A stretch of 64,000 nt of DNA from JASLBX01 sp035762665 (GCA_035762665.1 DASTNZ010000057.1:19389-83388), one strand, 5' to 3'. Shown: positions 8,050 through 16,776, numbered from the stretch's first letter. Notes: generated by a model from the letters alone, not told the origin. Made by a program: numbers and translations.

Positions 8050-8946
8050 CTACGCGTCGACCGGCGACATCCGAGGTGACGGCGCCTCGTCGGTGCCGTC
8101 GCCCGGGCCGGCGTTCTCGGGAAGTGGTGGCGGTGTGCCACCGTACGCCGGGCACAGCACCTTGTGGTCGCACCAGTCGCACATCCGGGTCGGATTCGGC
8201 CGCCAATCACCGGACTCGACGGCCCGCTCGATCGCCCGCCACAGGGCGGCGAGCTTGCGCTCAGTGGCCCGCAGGTCGGCCTCGTCCGGCTCATACCGCA
8301 GGACCTCGCCGCTGCCGAGATAGATCAGCTGCAGCAGCTTGGGCACCTGGCCGTGCAGCCGCCACAGGACGAGCGCATAGAACCGCATCTGGAACATCGC
8401 CCGCTGCTCGAAGCCCTCGCGGGGCGCGTTACCGGTCTTGTAGTCGACGACCCGAAGCGCTCCGGTGCCCGGCGCGCGGTCGAGCCGATCGACGTAACCT
8501 CGAAGGCACAAACCGGAGTCAAGCGTGGTTTCGACGTACAACTCACGCTCGGCCGGCTCGAGGCGAGTCGGATCTTCGAGAGAAAAATACCGCCGGACGA
8601 GCCGTTCGGCGCTGGCCAGCCAGGCCTGCAACACCGTGCCGTCGGCATCATCTTCAAACAGCGACGCTACGTCGGGCTCGACGACGAGCAACTCCTCCCA
8701 CTGCGGGTAGAGCAGGGCGACCGCTTGTTCCGGCGTGCGTTCGGCCGCGGGCAGGTCGAACAGGCGCTCCAAGACGGCATGCACGACGGTGCCGCGGGTC
8801 GCCTCGCGGCTCGGTCGCTCTGGCAGCCGGTCGATCGTCCGGAAGCGATAAAGGAGAGGACAGGTCATGAAATCCGAGGCGCGCGACGGCGAGAGGGTCA
8901 ACCGGATGGCCGACTCTTCGACGGGGATGCCCGCAACAGTCCTCAT
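8050..8946 (-). CDS. RecB-family PD-(D/E)XK nuclease
   Basis: A 298-residue protein related to the C-terminal nuclease domain of RecB/AddB. The catalytic core is visible as RGTVVHAVLERL near the N-terminus and RVVDYKTG (the D...DxK element) in the middle. A Cys in MTCPLLYRF together with CDWCDHKVLCPAYGG near the C-terminus matches the four-Cys iron-sulphur cluster arrangement of AddB/Cas4-type nucleases. The orthologue in M. tuberculosis (Rv2119) occupies the same place beside the proteasome region. ATG 8946 follows TAGAGT by 8 nt (ATG 8950 is out of frame). Confidence 0.87.
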   Translation of the reverse strand: MRTVAGIPVEESAIRLTLSPSRASDFMTCPLLYRFRTIDRLPERPSREATRGTVVHAVLERLFDLPAAERTPEQAVALLYPQWEELLVVEPDVASLFEDDADGTVLQAWLASAERLVRRYFSLEDPTRLEPAERELYVETTLDSGLCLRGYVDRLDRAPGTGALRVVDYKTGNAPREGFEQRAMFQMRFYALVLWRLHGQVPKLLQLIYLGSGEVLRYEPDEADLRATERKLAALWRAIERAVESGDWRPNPTRMCDWCDHKVLCPAYGGTPPPLPENAGPGDGTDEAPSPRMSPVDA

Positions 8947-8992
8947 GCATCGCGACTCTAGGGCACACCCCCGACAATCGCGGCTGGTGAAC

Positions 8993-8998
8993 TAGCCT
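8993..8998 (+). promoter_or_regulatory. -10 element (TAGCCT) of the M50 protease gene
   Basis: TAGCCT lies 6 nt before GTG 9005; a CCGACA -35-like hexamer lies 16 nt upstream (8971-8976). Leaderless promoter. Confidence 0.6.
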
Positions 8999-9004
8999 GA
9001 TCAG

Positions 9005-10123
9005 GTGAGTAACGGACGGTCGCGCCAGATTCCCCGGCAACTCACGCTCGGCCGGGTGGCTGGCGTCCCGGTGCATGTGAGCCCGACCTGGTTCATCGTC
9101 GCCGCCGTTATCACCGTGGGATTCGCGCCGGACGCTGAACAGAACCTGCCCGACCTCGGTCCCGGTGTCTATGCGGTGACCTTCGCGTTCGCGGTGTTCC
9201 TGTACGGATCGGTGTTACTGCACGAGATCAGCCACGCGTTGACCGCGCGGGCGTTCGGCCTGCCTGTCCGCGGGATTACGCTGCATTTCCTCGGCGGCCA
9301 CACCGAAATCGAGCGCGATTCTCCGACGCCCGGTCGCGACATCCTTATCTCAGCGGCCGGGCCCGCGGTGTCCCTGGCCGTCAGCGGGTTGGCTTTCGTG
9401 GCGCACCGGCTGGTCGACCAGCCGATCGCGGAGTACATCTTGTTCGGGCTGTATTTCGCCAACCTCGTTGTCGGAGTCTTCAATCTGCTGCCTGCGTTGC
9501 CGTTGGATGGTGGGCACATCTTGCGCGCCGTTGTGTGGAAGGTGACCGGTAACGAGCACCGCGGCACCGTCGTCGCTGCCCGCGCCGGCCAGGTTCTTGC
9601 CGTCGCGGTCCTGGTGGCTCCATTCGCCCTGGCCAGGGGCCGTCCCAGCATGGTCGTGATCGTCTGGGCCGCGTTGATCGCGATGTTGCTGTGGTCAGGG
9701 GCGAGTCAGGCGCTGCTGGCCGGACGCCTGCGCCGGCGGTTGCCGAAGCTGGACGTGCGAACGCTGGCCCGGCGTGCGGCGCCCGTCGCCGCCGACACAC
9801 CACTGGCCGAGGCGATCCGGCAGGCCCGCGAAGCCGGCGTGCGCTCACTCGTCGTAGTCGACTCGGCGAACCGGCCGACAGCACTGGTCAACGAGGCCGC
9901 CGTGATCGCCACGCCAGAAGATCGGCGGCCGTGGATACCGGTCCACCAGGTGGCGCGATCGATCCAGCCCGGGATGATCCTGCCGGCTGATCTGGCCGGC
10001 GAGCAGCTGGTGGCCGCGATGAGGGCCACTCCCGCGTCGGAATATCTCGTGGTCGACAAAGTGGGCGCGGTATACGGCGTCCTTGCGACGTCTGACATCG
10101 ATAACGCCCTGAGCACGTCCTGA
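9005..10123 (+). CDS. Site-2 protease (M50 family) with CBS domains
   Basis: A 372-residue integral membrane zinc protease. The zinc motif HEISH is at residues 73-77 in a hydrophobic segment, and the third ligand motif is LPALPLDGGH. The second half (from about residue 245) contains a CBS-type domain pair (ADTPLAEAIRQAREAG...SLVVVDS and a closing YLVVDKVGAVYGVLATSDI), which in this subfamily binds adenyl nucleotides. Such Rip3-like proteases cleave membrane anchors, often anti-sigma factors; no substrate gene is adjacent. GTG 9005 is placed by the -10 element 6 nt upstream. Confidence 0.92.
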   Translation: MSNGRSRQIPRQLTLGRVAGVPVHVSPTWFIVAAVITVGFAPDAEQNLPDLGPGVYAVTFAFAVFLYGSVLLHEISHALTARAFGLPVRGITLHFLGGHTEIERDSPTPGRDILISAAGPAVSLAVSGLAFVAHRLVDQPIAEYILFGLYFANLVVGVFNLLPALPLDGGHILRAVVWKVTGNEHRGTVVAARAGQVLAVAVLVAPFALARGRPSMVVIVWAALIAMLLWSGASQALLAGRLRRRLPKLDVRTLARRAAPVAADTPLAEAIRQAREAGVRSLVVVDSANRPTALVNEAAVIATPEDRRPWIPVHQVARSIQPGMILPADLAGEQLVAAMRATPASEYLVVDKVGAVYGVLATSDIDNALSTS

Positions 10124-10138
10124 TCGGCCGCCCCGATC

Positions 10139-10144
10139 TACGCT
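10139..10144 (+). promoter_or_regulatory. -10 element (TACGCT) of trmI
   Basis: TACGCT precedes GTG 10153 by 8 nt, in the 29-bp gap after the protease gene. Confidence 0.45.
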
Positions 10145-10152
10145 GGCGTGCC

Positions 10153-11013
10153 GTGACCACCGACCCGAGGAACCGCACCGGCCCGTTCCGTCCAGGTGAC
10201 CAGGTCCAGTTGACTGACCCCAAAGGGCGCCATCACACCATCACCCTGCAGCCGGGGAAGGCTTTCCATACCCATAAGGGATCGTTCTCCCACGACGCCT
10301 TGATCGGCCAGCCGGAGGGCACGATGATCACCTCCACGGGCGGGACGGCGTACCTGGCGCTCCGTCCCCTGCTCGCGGACTTCGTGCTGTCGATGCCGCG
10401 CGGAGCGGCGGTGATCTACCCGAAGGATGCCGGCCAGATCGTCGCTATGGCCGACGTCTTCCCCGGGGCTCGGGTGGTGGAGGCAGGCGTGGGGTCTGGC
10501 GCGCTGACCATGTCGCTGTTGCGGGCGGTGGGCGAGTACGGCCTGGTGCACTCGTACGAGCGGCGCGCCGAGTTCGCTGCGGTGGCGACCAAGAACGTGG
10601 AGCAGTTCTTCGGCGGGCCGCACCCGGCGTGGCGGCTGACGGTCGGGGACCTTGCCGAGGAGCTGGACGAACATGACGTCGACCGGGTCATCCTGGACAT
10701 GCTTGCGCCGTGGGAGTGCATTGAGGCGGCAGGTTCGGCTCTGGTACCGGGGGGTGTGCTGTGCTGCTATGTGGCGACGACGACGCAGCTGGCCCGCACG
10801 GTGGAGGCGGTTCGCGAGCACGGCGGGTTCACTGAGCCGGTGTCATGGGAATCGATGGTCCGCACCTGGCACGTGGAGGGGCTCGCCGTCCGGCCCGACC
10901 ATCGGATGATCGGCCACACCGGGTTCCTGATGACGTCCCGGCGGCTCGCCCCGGGTGTGACCGCGCCACCACGGCGCCGCCGGCCGGCGCCGGGCACGCA
11001 ACAACCGGTCTAG
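10153..11013 (+). CDS. trmI: tRNA (adenine-58-N1)-methyltransferase TrmI
   Basis: A 286-residue SAM-dependent methyltransferase that modifies A58 in the T-loop of tRNAs as a homotetramer. Visible family features are the N-terminal beta domain (GDQVQLTDPKGRHHTITL), the SAM-binding motif VVEAGVGSGALTMSLLRAVG and a DMLAPWE segment. In actinobacteria this gene sits next to the proteasomal ATPase gene, as it does here. A TGATC-ended palindrome follows 8 nt after the stop. Confidence 0.93.
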   Translation: MTTDPRNRTGPFRPGDQVQLTDPKGRHHTITLQPGKAFHTHKGSFSHDALIGQPEGTMITSTGGTAYLALRPLLADFVLSMPRGAAVIYPKDAGQIVAMADVFPGARVVEAGVGSGALTMSLLRAVGEYGLVHSYERRAEFAAVATKNVEQFFGGPHPAWRLTVGDLAEELDEHDVDRVILDMLAPWECIEAAGSALVPGGVLCCYVATTTQLARTVEAVREHGGFTEPVSWESMVRTWHVEGLAVRPDHRMIGHTGFLMTSRRLAPGVTAPPRRRRPAPGTQQPV

Positions 11014-11021
11014 GCGGCTGC

Positions 11022-11071
11022 TGATCGTTGTCGTTCGCGGCTTGGACAAGGCCCTGCCGAAACAAAGATCA
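11022..11071. repeat. TGATC-ended imperfect palindrome (element 2)
   Basis: Begins TGATCGTTGTCGTTCG and ends CGAAACAAAGATCA; the reverse complement of the right arm aligns with the left arm except for a 2-nt bulge and one mismatch. The centre contains a small GGCTT/AAGGCC stem. Located 8 nt after the trmI stop. Confidence 0.6.
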
Positions 11072-11150
11072 CTCGGGCGTGGCGGCCAGCGTGACGTGCG
11101 CCACGTGAGGTCGACGCCGCGAAGGGAGTGGCGCCGTCGGCTCCGGCAGG

Positions 11151-11156
11151 TAGGGT
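11151..11156 (+). promoter_or_regulatory. -10 element (TAGGGT) of arc
   Basis: TAGGGT lies in AGGTAGGGTCATG (11149-11161), a 13-nt string repeated exactly before pup (14817-14829). The start codon of arc is 45 nt further on, so this message has a leader with the Shine-Dalgarno-like GGGAGGTGAGGGA. Confidence 0.55.
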
Positions 11157-11201
11157 CATGGCGTGGAGGCCTTTTCAGGCAGCTATGGGAGGTGAGGGAT
11201 C

Positions 11202-12968
11202 GTGTCGACTCACGATGGCGGCAACGAGCGTTCCCGGCGCGCGCCGGGGCCCGATGACCGTGACACGTCCGCGCAGGTGTCCTTCCTCGAGGAGGAGGTA
11301 GCCGCCCTGCGCCGCCGGCTGGCTGACAGCCCGCGCAGCACCCGCGTGCTGGAGGAGCGGCTTGCCGAAACGCAGGCACAGCTTGCCACCGTCACCGCCC
11401 AGAACGACCGGCTGGCCGCGACGCTTCGCGAGGCCCGCGACCAGATCGTCGCGCTCAAGGAGGAGATCGACCGGCTGGCCCAGCCGCCAGCGGGATTCGG
11501 CGTCTACCTCGCGACATACGAGGACGGCACGGTCGACGTGTTCACCGGCGGTCGCAAGTTACGCGTTGCCGTCAGCCCGGAGGTCGATCTCGAATCCCTC
11601 CAGGTGGGCCAGGAGGTCATGCTCAACGAGGCCCTCAACGTCGTGCGCGCCATGGAGTTCGAGCGGGTCGGCGAGGTCGTCATGCTCAAAGAACTCATGG
11701 ACAACGAGCGGGCGCTGGTGATCGGGCACACCGACGAGGAGCGGGTCGTACGCATCGCGGAGCCGCTGCGGGGGTCGGTCATGCGCGCCGGCGATTCGTT
11801 GCTGCTCGAACCACGTTCGGGCATCGTCTACGAGCGCATCCCGAAGATCGAGGTCGAGGAGCTGATCCTGGAAGAAGTTCCCGACATCGATTACTCCGAC
11901 ATCGGCGGACTGGCCCGGCAGATCGATCAGATCCGCGACGCCATCGAGCTGCCGTACCTCCACGCTGACCTGTTCCGCGAACATCATCTGCGCCCGCCGA
12001 AGGGTGTCCTGCTGTACGGCCCGCCTGGCTGCGGCAAGACGCTGATCGCCAAGGCGGTCGCGAACTCGCTGGCCAAGGAGGTCGCTCGCAAGACCGGTGG
12101 GGCCGAGAGCAAGTCCTACTTCCTCAACATCAAGGGCCCCGAGCTGCTGAACAAGTACGTCGGCGAGACCGAGCGGCACATCCGGCTGGTGTTCCAGCGG
12201 GCGCGGGAAAAGGCCAGCGAGGGCACGCCGGTCATCGTGTTCTTCGACGAGATGGATTCCCTCTTCCGCACCCGCGGGTCTGGTGTGTCGTCCGACGTCG
12301 AGAACACGATCGTCCCGCAGCTGCTGTCCGAGATCGACGGTGTGGAGTCGCTGGAGAACGTCATTGTCATCGGCGCGTCCAACCGCGAGGACATGATCGA
12401 CCCAGCCATCCTGCGGCCGGGTCGCCTTGACGTCAAGATCAAGATCGAGCGCCCGGACGCCGAGTCGGCGCGCGACATCTTCTCCAAGTACCTCACCCGA
12501 GAGCTACCGCTCCATCCGGAAGATGTCGCCGAGCACGGCGGCGATCGCGATCGCACGGTGGCGGAGATGATCCAGCGGTCGGTTGAGCGCATGTACGCCG
12601 AGACCGAAGAGAACCGGTTCCTGGAGGTCACCTACGCCAACGGCGACAAGGAGGTCCTGTACTTCCGCGACTTCAACTCGGGCGCGATGATCCAGAACAT
12701 CGTCGACCGGGCGAAGAAGATGGCCATCAAGGACTTCCTCGAGACCGGCGCGAAGGGCCTGCGGGTCCAGCACCTGCTGACGGCATGCCTGGACGAGTTC
12801 AAGGAGAACGAGGACCTGCCCAACACCACCAACCCGGACGACTGGGCGCGGATCTCCGGAAAGAAGGGGGAGCGGATCGTGTTCATCCGCACCCTCATCT
12901 CCGGCAAGACCGGTTCGGAGGCCGGACGGTCGATCGACACGGTCGCCAACACCGGCCAATACCTGTGA
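11202..12968 (+). CDS. arc: Proteasome-associated AAA ATPase ARC/Mpa
   Basis: A 588-residue ring-forming unfoldase that recognises pupylated proteins and feeds them into the 20S proteasome. It has an N-terminal coiled coil (about residues 25-95, FLEEEVAALRRRL through LKEEIDRL) that binds Pup, tandem OB domains, then the AAA domain with Walker A GPPGCGKT (273-280), Walker B FFDEMD (347-352) and arginine-finger region. The C-terminus is GQYL, the penultimate-Tyr docking motif that opens the proteasome gate. Start GTG 11202 follows a good Shine-Dalgarno. Called mpa in mycobacteria. Confidence 0.97.
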   Translation: MSTHDGGNERSRRAPGPDDRDTSAQVSFLEEEVAALRRRLADSPRSTRVLEERLAETQAQLATVTAQNDRLAATLREARDQIVALKEEIDRLAQPPAGFGVYLATYEDGTVDVFTGGRKLRVAVSPEVDLESLQVGQEVMLNEALNVVRAMEFERVGEVVMLKELMDNERALVIGHTDEERVVRIAEPLRGSVMRAGDSLLLEPRSGIVYERIPKIEVEELILEEVPDIDYSDIGGLARQIDQIRDAIELPYLHADLFREHHLRPPKGVLLYGPPGCGKTLIAKAVANSLAKEVARKTGGAESKSYFLNIKGPELLNKYVGETERHIRLVFQRAREKASEGTPVIVFFDEMDSLFRTRGSGVSSDVENTIVPQLLSEIDGVESLENVIVIGASNREDMIDPAILRPGRLDVKIKIERPDAESARDIFSKYLTRELPLHPEDVAEHGGDRDRTVAEMIQRSVERMYAETEENRFLEVTYANGDKEVLYFRDFNSGAMIQNIVDRAKKMAIKDFLETGAKGLRVQHLLTACLDEFKENEDLPNTTNPDDWARISGKKGERIVFIRTLISGKTGSEAGRSIDTVANTGQYL

Positions 12969-12977
12969 CCTGCCGAT

Positions 12978-13036
12978 CGATCACGTTCAGCAGGCGCACG
13001 GGTGCCGTACCAGGCTTGTGCGGGTGGTACGGCGCC
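12978..13036. repeat. Degenerate palindrome sharing an arm with element at 33625 (element 3)
   Basis: CGATCACGTTCAGCAGGCG (12978-12996) matches 33628-33646 at 18 of 19 bases. It is followed by a 12-bp stem GGTGCCGTACCA (13001-13012) / TGGTACGGCGCC (13025-13036) with one G-U pair. The right outer arm is decayed. Located 9 nt after the arc stop. Confidence 0.6.
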
Positions 13037-13113
13037 GACGCCTCTGTTGGGCCACCCACCCGCGGGTACGGCGAACCACTGGGCAGCCTGCCAGATTTGG
13101 GCGGCGGGTCTTC

Positions 13114-13141
13114 TTGTCCGCGCCCGCACTCCACGTAGTCT
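13114..13141 (+). promoter_or_regulatory. Promoter of dop (TTGTCC-N16-TAGTCT)
   Basis: TTGTCC (13114-13119), a 16-nt spacer and TAGTCT (13136-13141), then 6 nt to ATG 13148: a clear leaderless promoter. Confidence 0.65.
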
Positions 13142-13147
13142 CGTGAC

Positions 13148-14659
13148 ATGAGCGCTCGTCGGATTGTCGGGATCGAGACCGAGTACGGCATCGCCGTACC
13201 CGGCAACCCTGCCGCCAACTCGATGCTGACGTCGTCGCAGGTGGTCAACGCGTACGCCTCGGCGACGGCGCGCGCTCGCCGGGCCAGGTGGGACTTCGAA
13301 GAGGAGAGCCCGCTTCGCGACGCGCGAGGGTTCGAACTCTCCCGTGAGGCCGCCGACCCGAGCCAGCTCACCGACGAGGAGATCGGGCTGGCCAACGTCA
13401 TTCTCACCAACGGCGCTCGGCTGTACGTTGACCACGCGCACCCGGAGTATTCGTCACCAGAGGTGACCAATCCCCGCGATGTCGTCATTTGGGACAAGGC
13501 TGGTGAGCGGGTAATGGCCGAAGCCGCCCGGTTGGCCGGCCTGGCACCCGGGACTGCACCGATCCAGCTTTACAAGAACAACGTCGACAACAAGGGTGCC
13601 TCCTACGGCTGCCACGAGAACTACCTGATGAATCGGTCCACTCCGTTCGCGGAGATCGTCCGGCATCTGATCCCGTTCTTCGTCTCTCGGCAGGTGGTCT
13701 GTGGTGCCGGTCGCGTCGGGATCGGCCAGGACGGCAGCAAGGACGGGTTCCAGCTCTCGCAGCGGGCGGATTACTTCGAGGTTGAGGTGGGCCTCGAGAC
13801 CACGCTCAAGCGTCCGATCATCAATACCCGGGACGAGCCGCACGCCGATCCGGAACGTTACCGTCGCCTGCACGTGATCATCGGCGATGCGAACCTCTCG
13901 GAGATCTCGACGTATCTCAAGCTAGGCACGACGGCCCTGGTTCTGTCCATGATCGAGGACGGCTTCCTGCGAGTCGACCTATCCGTCGAACGGCCGGTGA
14001 CTTCACTGCACGAGGTGTCACACGACCCGTCCCTCCAGTACCTCATCACTCTGAAAGACGGCCGCAAACTCACGGCCATCCAGTTGCAGATGGAGTACGC
14101 CGAGCAGGCCCGCAAGTTCGTTCAGGACCGGTACGGGCAGGACGTCGACCCTGTCACCGCTGACGTCCTCGACCGGTGGGAGGCCGTGCTCGCGGCGCTG
14201 GAGCGCGACCCTATGGAGCTATCCGGCCAGCTGGACTGGGTGGCGAAGCTGGCACTGCTCGAGTCGTACCGCGAGCGCGACGGTTACGAGTGGTCGCACC
14301 CCAAGCTCCACCTGGTCGACTTGCAGTACTCGGACGTGCGTCCCAACAAGGGGCTCTATCACCGGCTGGTGTCCATGGGCCGGATCCATCGGCTGGTCGA
14401 CGACGCAGAGATCGGGCGGGCAGTCCACGAGCCGCCCGAGGACACCAGGGCCTACTTCCGCGGCCGGTGCCTGGCTCAGTACGCCCGCCATGTGGCCGCA
14501 GCGTCCTGGGACTCGGTCATCTTCGACCTGCCCGGTCGGGACGCCTTGCAGCGCGTCCCCACTTTGGAGCCGCTTCGCGGTACGAAATCCCATGTCGGGC
14601 TGCTCCTGGACCGTTGCCGCACCGCTGACGAGCTGCTGCACGAGCTCTCGGCAAGTTAG
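13148..14659 (+). CDS. dop: Dop: Pup deamidase / depupylase
   Basis: A 503-residue carboxylate-amine-ligase-fold enzyme homologous to PafA. It deamidates Pup-Gln where needed and removes Pup from substrates. Family marks are the N-terminal GIETEYGI (metal/ATP ligands), the Dop-specific loop WDFEEESPLRDARGF, the catalytic Asp in RLYVDHAHPEYSSPE, the YKNNVDNKGASYGCHENYL segment and NTRDEPHAD. Because the local Pup ends in Glu, only the depupylase role appears necessary here. ATG 13148 is leaderless. Confidence 0.96.
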   Translation: MSARRIVGIETEYGIAVPGNPAANSMLTSSQVVNAYASATARARRARWDFEEESPLRDARGFELSREAADPSQLTDEEIGLANVILTNGARLYVDHAHPEYSSPEVTNPRDVVIWDKAGERVMAEAARLAGLAPGTAPIQLYKNNVDNKGASYGCHENYLMNRSTPFAEIVRHLIPFFVSRQVVCGAGRVGIGQDGSKDGFQLSQRADYFEVEVGLETTLKRPIINTRDEPHADPERYRRLHVIIGDANLSEISTYLKLGTTALVLSMIEDGFLRVDLSVERPVTSLHEVSHDPSLQYLITLKDGRKLTAIQLQMEYAEQARKFVQDRYGQDVDPVTADVLDRWEAVLAALERDPMELSGQLDWVAKLALLESYRERDGYEWSHPKLHLVDLQYSDVRPNKGLYHRLVSMGRIHRLVDDAEIGRAVHEPPEDTRAYFRGRCLAQYARHVAAASWDSVIFDLPGRDALQRVPTLEPLRGTKSHVGLLLDRCRTADELLHELSAS

Positions 14660-14667
14660 CCGAAGTC

Positions 14668-14731
14668 GATCGCGTCACATGACAGGGCTTGCAGTAACGG
14701 CCTTCGCCGGGTAAACCCGTTGATGTGATCA
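14668..14731. repeat. Weak palindrome ending TGATCA (element 4)
   Basis: TCACAT (14675-14680) pairs with ATGTGA (14723-14728) and AACGG (14696-14700) with CCGTT (14717-14721). The right side ends TGATCA and the left begins GATC. It lies 8 nt after the dop stop. The arms are short, so this is the weakest member of the set. Confidence 0.35.
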
Positions 14732-14818
14732 TTCGTAGCCGTGCCGGTTTGGCGACGCTTCGCTGACGGCGGACGTTCCGGGCACATAACGATCCCTCGA
14801 AACGTCGGTCGTGATAGG

Positions 14819-14824
14819 TAGGGT
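14819..14824 (+). promoter_or_regulatory. -10 element (TAGGGT) of the pup-prcBA operon
   Basis: TAGGGT within AGGTAGGGTCATG, identical to the 13-nt string before arc. The 5' leader is about 30 nt and includes the Shine-Dalgarno GGAGGTGAG before ATG 14862. Confidence 0.6.
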
Positions 14825-14861
14825 CATGACATGAGACCGCGCGAGATCTCGGAGGTGAGTT

Positions 14862-15077
14862 ATGGCGCGTGACACGAGTGGCGGGCAGCAGCGCAAGCAG
14901 CCGCGCCGGAGCGAGGACGTCGAAGCCAACGAGTCGGCCGAGGTTTCCGAGGATCTCAAGGAGCGGCAGGACAAGCTGGCCGAGGATGTCGACTCGGTGC
15001 TCGACGAGATCGACGAGGTGCTCGAAGAGAATGCGGAGGACTTCGTCCGAGGATTCGTGCAGAAGGGCGGAGAATAG
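14862..15077 (+). CDS. pup: Prokaryotic ubiquitin-like protein Pup, C-terminal GGE form
   Basis: A 71-residue, disordered, acidic protein that is joined through its C-terminal Glu side chain to substrate lysines by PafA. The Mpa-binding coiled segment (EDLKERQDKLAEDVDSVLDE) and conserved tail EENAEDFVRGFVQKGGE are clear. The last codon is GAA (Glu), followed directly by TAG, rather than the Gln codon of mycobacterial Pup. It is therefore made ready for ligation. The stop is adjacent to the prcB start, so translation is coupled. Confidence 0.98.
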   Translation: MARDTSGGQQRKQPRRSEDVEANESAEVSEDLKERQDKLAEDVDSVLDEIDEVLEENAEDFVRGFVQKGGE

Positions 15078-15917
15078 GTGGATCTGTCGGATTCGACTGG
15101 ACTCCCGGCCGCGTTCATGCGGCCGGGTACGTCGTCGTTCACTGACTTTCTGGCCAGCTACGCGCCGGAGTTGCTACCGGGGCGGCGCACGCCACCCAGC
15201 AACGTGGTCAGCACCGACATTCCGCACGGCACGACCATCGTGGCGGTGACCTACCCGGGTGGTGTAGTGATGGCCGGTGACCGGCGCGCCACCATGGGCA
15301 ACATCATCGCTCAGCGCGACATCGAGAAGGTGTTCCAGGCCGACGAGTACTCAGCCGTAGGCATCGCGGGCACGGCGGGGCTGGCAGTCGAGGTGGTCCG
15401 GCTGTTCCAGCTCGAGCTCGAGCACTACGAGAAGATCGAGGGCACCGTCCTGTCCCTCGAGGGCAAGGCCAACCGGCTCTCGCACATGATCAGGGGCAAC
15501 CTCGCCCTGGCCATGCAGGGTCTCGCGGCGGTTCCGCTGTTCGCCGGTTACGACCACGCCGAGCAGGACGGGCGCATCTTCTCGTACGACATCACCGGCG
15601 GTCGGTACGAAGAGCACTCGTTCTACGCGGTCGGCTCAGGGTCGCTGTTCGCGCGCGGCGCTCAGAAGAAGCTGTACCGGCCCGACCTCGCGGCCGACGA
15701 AGCCGTCACGGTTTGCGTGCAGGCGCTCTACGATGCCGCCGACGACGATTCTGCGACCGGCGGCCCCGATCTCCAGCGGCGGATCTTCCCCGTAGTCGCC
15801 GTGGTGGACGCGGAGGGATACCGCCGCCTCGACGACGCCGCCGTCGGTCAGATCGTCGAACGCGTCGTCGTGGGCCGCAACGAGCGTCCTGACGGACCCA
15901 ACGCTCCCCTCGAGTGA
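15078..15917 (+). CDS. prcB: 20S proteasome beta subunit
   Basis: A 279-residue precursor. The propeptide covers residues 1-51, and autocatalytic cleavage before Thr52 (in HGTTIVAVTYPGG) exposes the N-terminal nucleophile. Core residues follow in VVMAGDRRATMGN (catalytic Asp) and EKVFQADEYSAVGIAG (catalytic Lys). Four stacked rings with PrcA degrade pupylated proteins. GTG 15078 begins immediately after the pup stop. Confidence 0.97.
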   Translation: MDLSDSTGLPAAFMRPGTSSFTDFLASYAPELLPGRRTPPSNVVSTDIPHGTTIVAVTYPGGVVMAGDRRATMGNIIAQRDIEKVFQADEYSAVGIAGTAGLAVEVVRLFQLELEHYEKIEGTVLSLEGKANRLSHMIRGNLALAMQGLAAVPLFAGYDHAEQDGRIFSYDITGGRYEEHSFYAVGSGSLFARGAQKKLYRPDLAADEAVTVCVQALYDAADDDSATGGPDLQRRIFPVVAVVDAEGYRRLDDAAVGQIVERVVVGRNERPDGPNAPLE

Positions 15918-15959
15918 AATCCCACGTACCTGCCACTAACCGAAGGGACCTGAGCATCC

Positions 15960-16748
15960 GTGTCGATGCAGTTCGGATACGTCTCGCCGGAGCAGTTCTA
16001 CAAGGACAAGGCCGACTACGCCCGTAAGGGCATCGCCCGCGGCCGGTCCGTGATCGTTATGCAGTACGAACACGGCATCCTGTTCGTGGCCGAGAACCTG
16101 TCCCGGTCCCTGCACAAGATCAGCGAGATCTACGACCGCATCGCGTTCGCTGCGGCCGGGCGTTATCCGGAGCTGGAGAGCCTGCGCATTGCCGGGGTCC
16201 GGCTCGCCGACCTGCGCGGGTACTCGTTCGACCGGGCCGACGTCAACGGCCGCGCGCTGGCGAACACGTACGCGCAAACCCTGGACGCAATCTTCACCAC
16301 CCAGCCGAAGCCGTACGAGGTCGAGATCGCCGTCGCGGAGGTTGGCGACACCGCCGCCGACGATCAGATCTACCGGCTGACCTACGAGGGTTCGGTCGTC
16401 GACGAGCACGGATACGCGGTGATGGGCGGCGCTGCGGACCTGGTCAGCCGGCACCTGTCCGCGAGCTACCGGGAAGGCATGAGCTTCGGGGACGCCACCC
16501 GGCTCGCCGTTGATGCACTGGGCCGCGACAACGCGTCCGGTGAGGTCCGGCAGCTCACCACGGACGCACTCGAGGTCGCAGTGCTCGATCGGAACCGGCC
16601 GCGGCGCAAGTTCAAGCGCATCCCGCAGGCGAACGTTCGCGAGTTGCTGGGCAACGGCCACGTGGAGGCCCCGCTCGAGCCTGGTGCGTCCGGCGAGTCG
16701 GCGGCACCGTCGACGGGCGAGCCGACAGAGGAACCACCGGCGACCTAG
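15960..16748 (+). CDS. prcA: 20S proteasome alpha subunit
   Basis: A 262-residue gate-forming subunit with the N-terminal activator-binding region MQFGYVSPEQFYKDK and ARKGIARGRSVI, and core segments SLHKISEIYDRIAFAAAGRY and AKPYEVE-like QPKPYEVEIAVAEVG. The last ~35 residues are a low-complexity Glu/Pro/Ser/Thr tail, longer than usual. GTG 15960 fits the family N-terminus (MS...); ATG 15966 is an alternative. It lies 42 nt after prcB in the same operon. Confidence 0.96.
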   Translation: MSMQFGYVSPEQFYKDKADYARKGIARGRSVIVMQYEHGILFVAENLSRSLHKISEIYDRIAFAAAGRYPELESLRIAGVRLADLRGYSFDRADVNGRALANTYAQTLDAIFTTQPKPYEVEIAVAEVGDTAADDQIYRLTYEGSVVDEHGYAVMGGAADLVSRHLSASYREGMSFGDATRLAVDALGRDNASGEVRQLTTDALEVAVLDRNRPRRKFKRIPQANVRELLGNGHVEAPLEPGASGESAAPSTGEPTEEPPAT

Positions 16749-16764
16749 CCGACTCGTGTACACG

Positions 16765-16770
16765 TAGGCT
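16765..16770 (+). promoter_or_regulatory. -10 element (TAGGCT) of pafA
   Basis: TAGGCT lies 6 nt before ATG 16777, just after the prcA stop; leaderless promoter that lets pafA be transcribed apart from prcBA. Confidence 0.6.
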
Positions 16771-16776
16771 GGTGGC

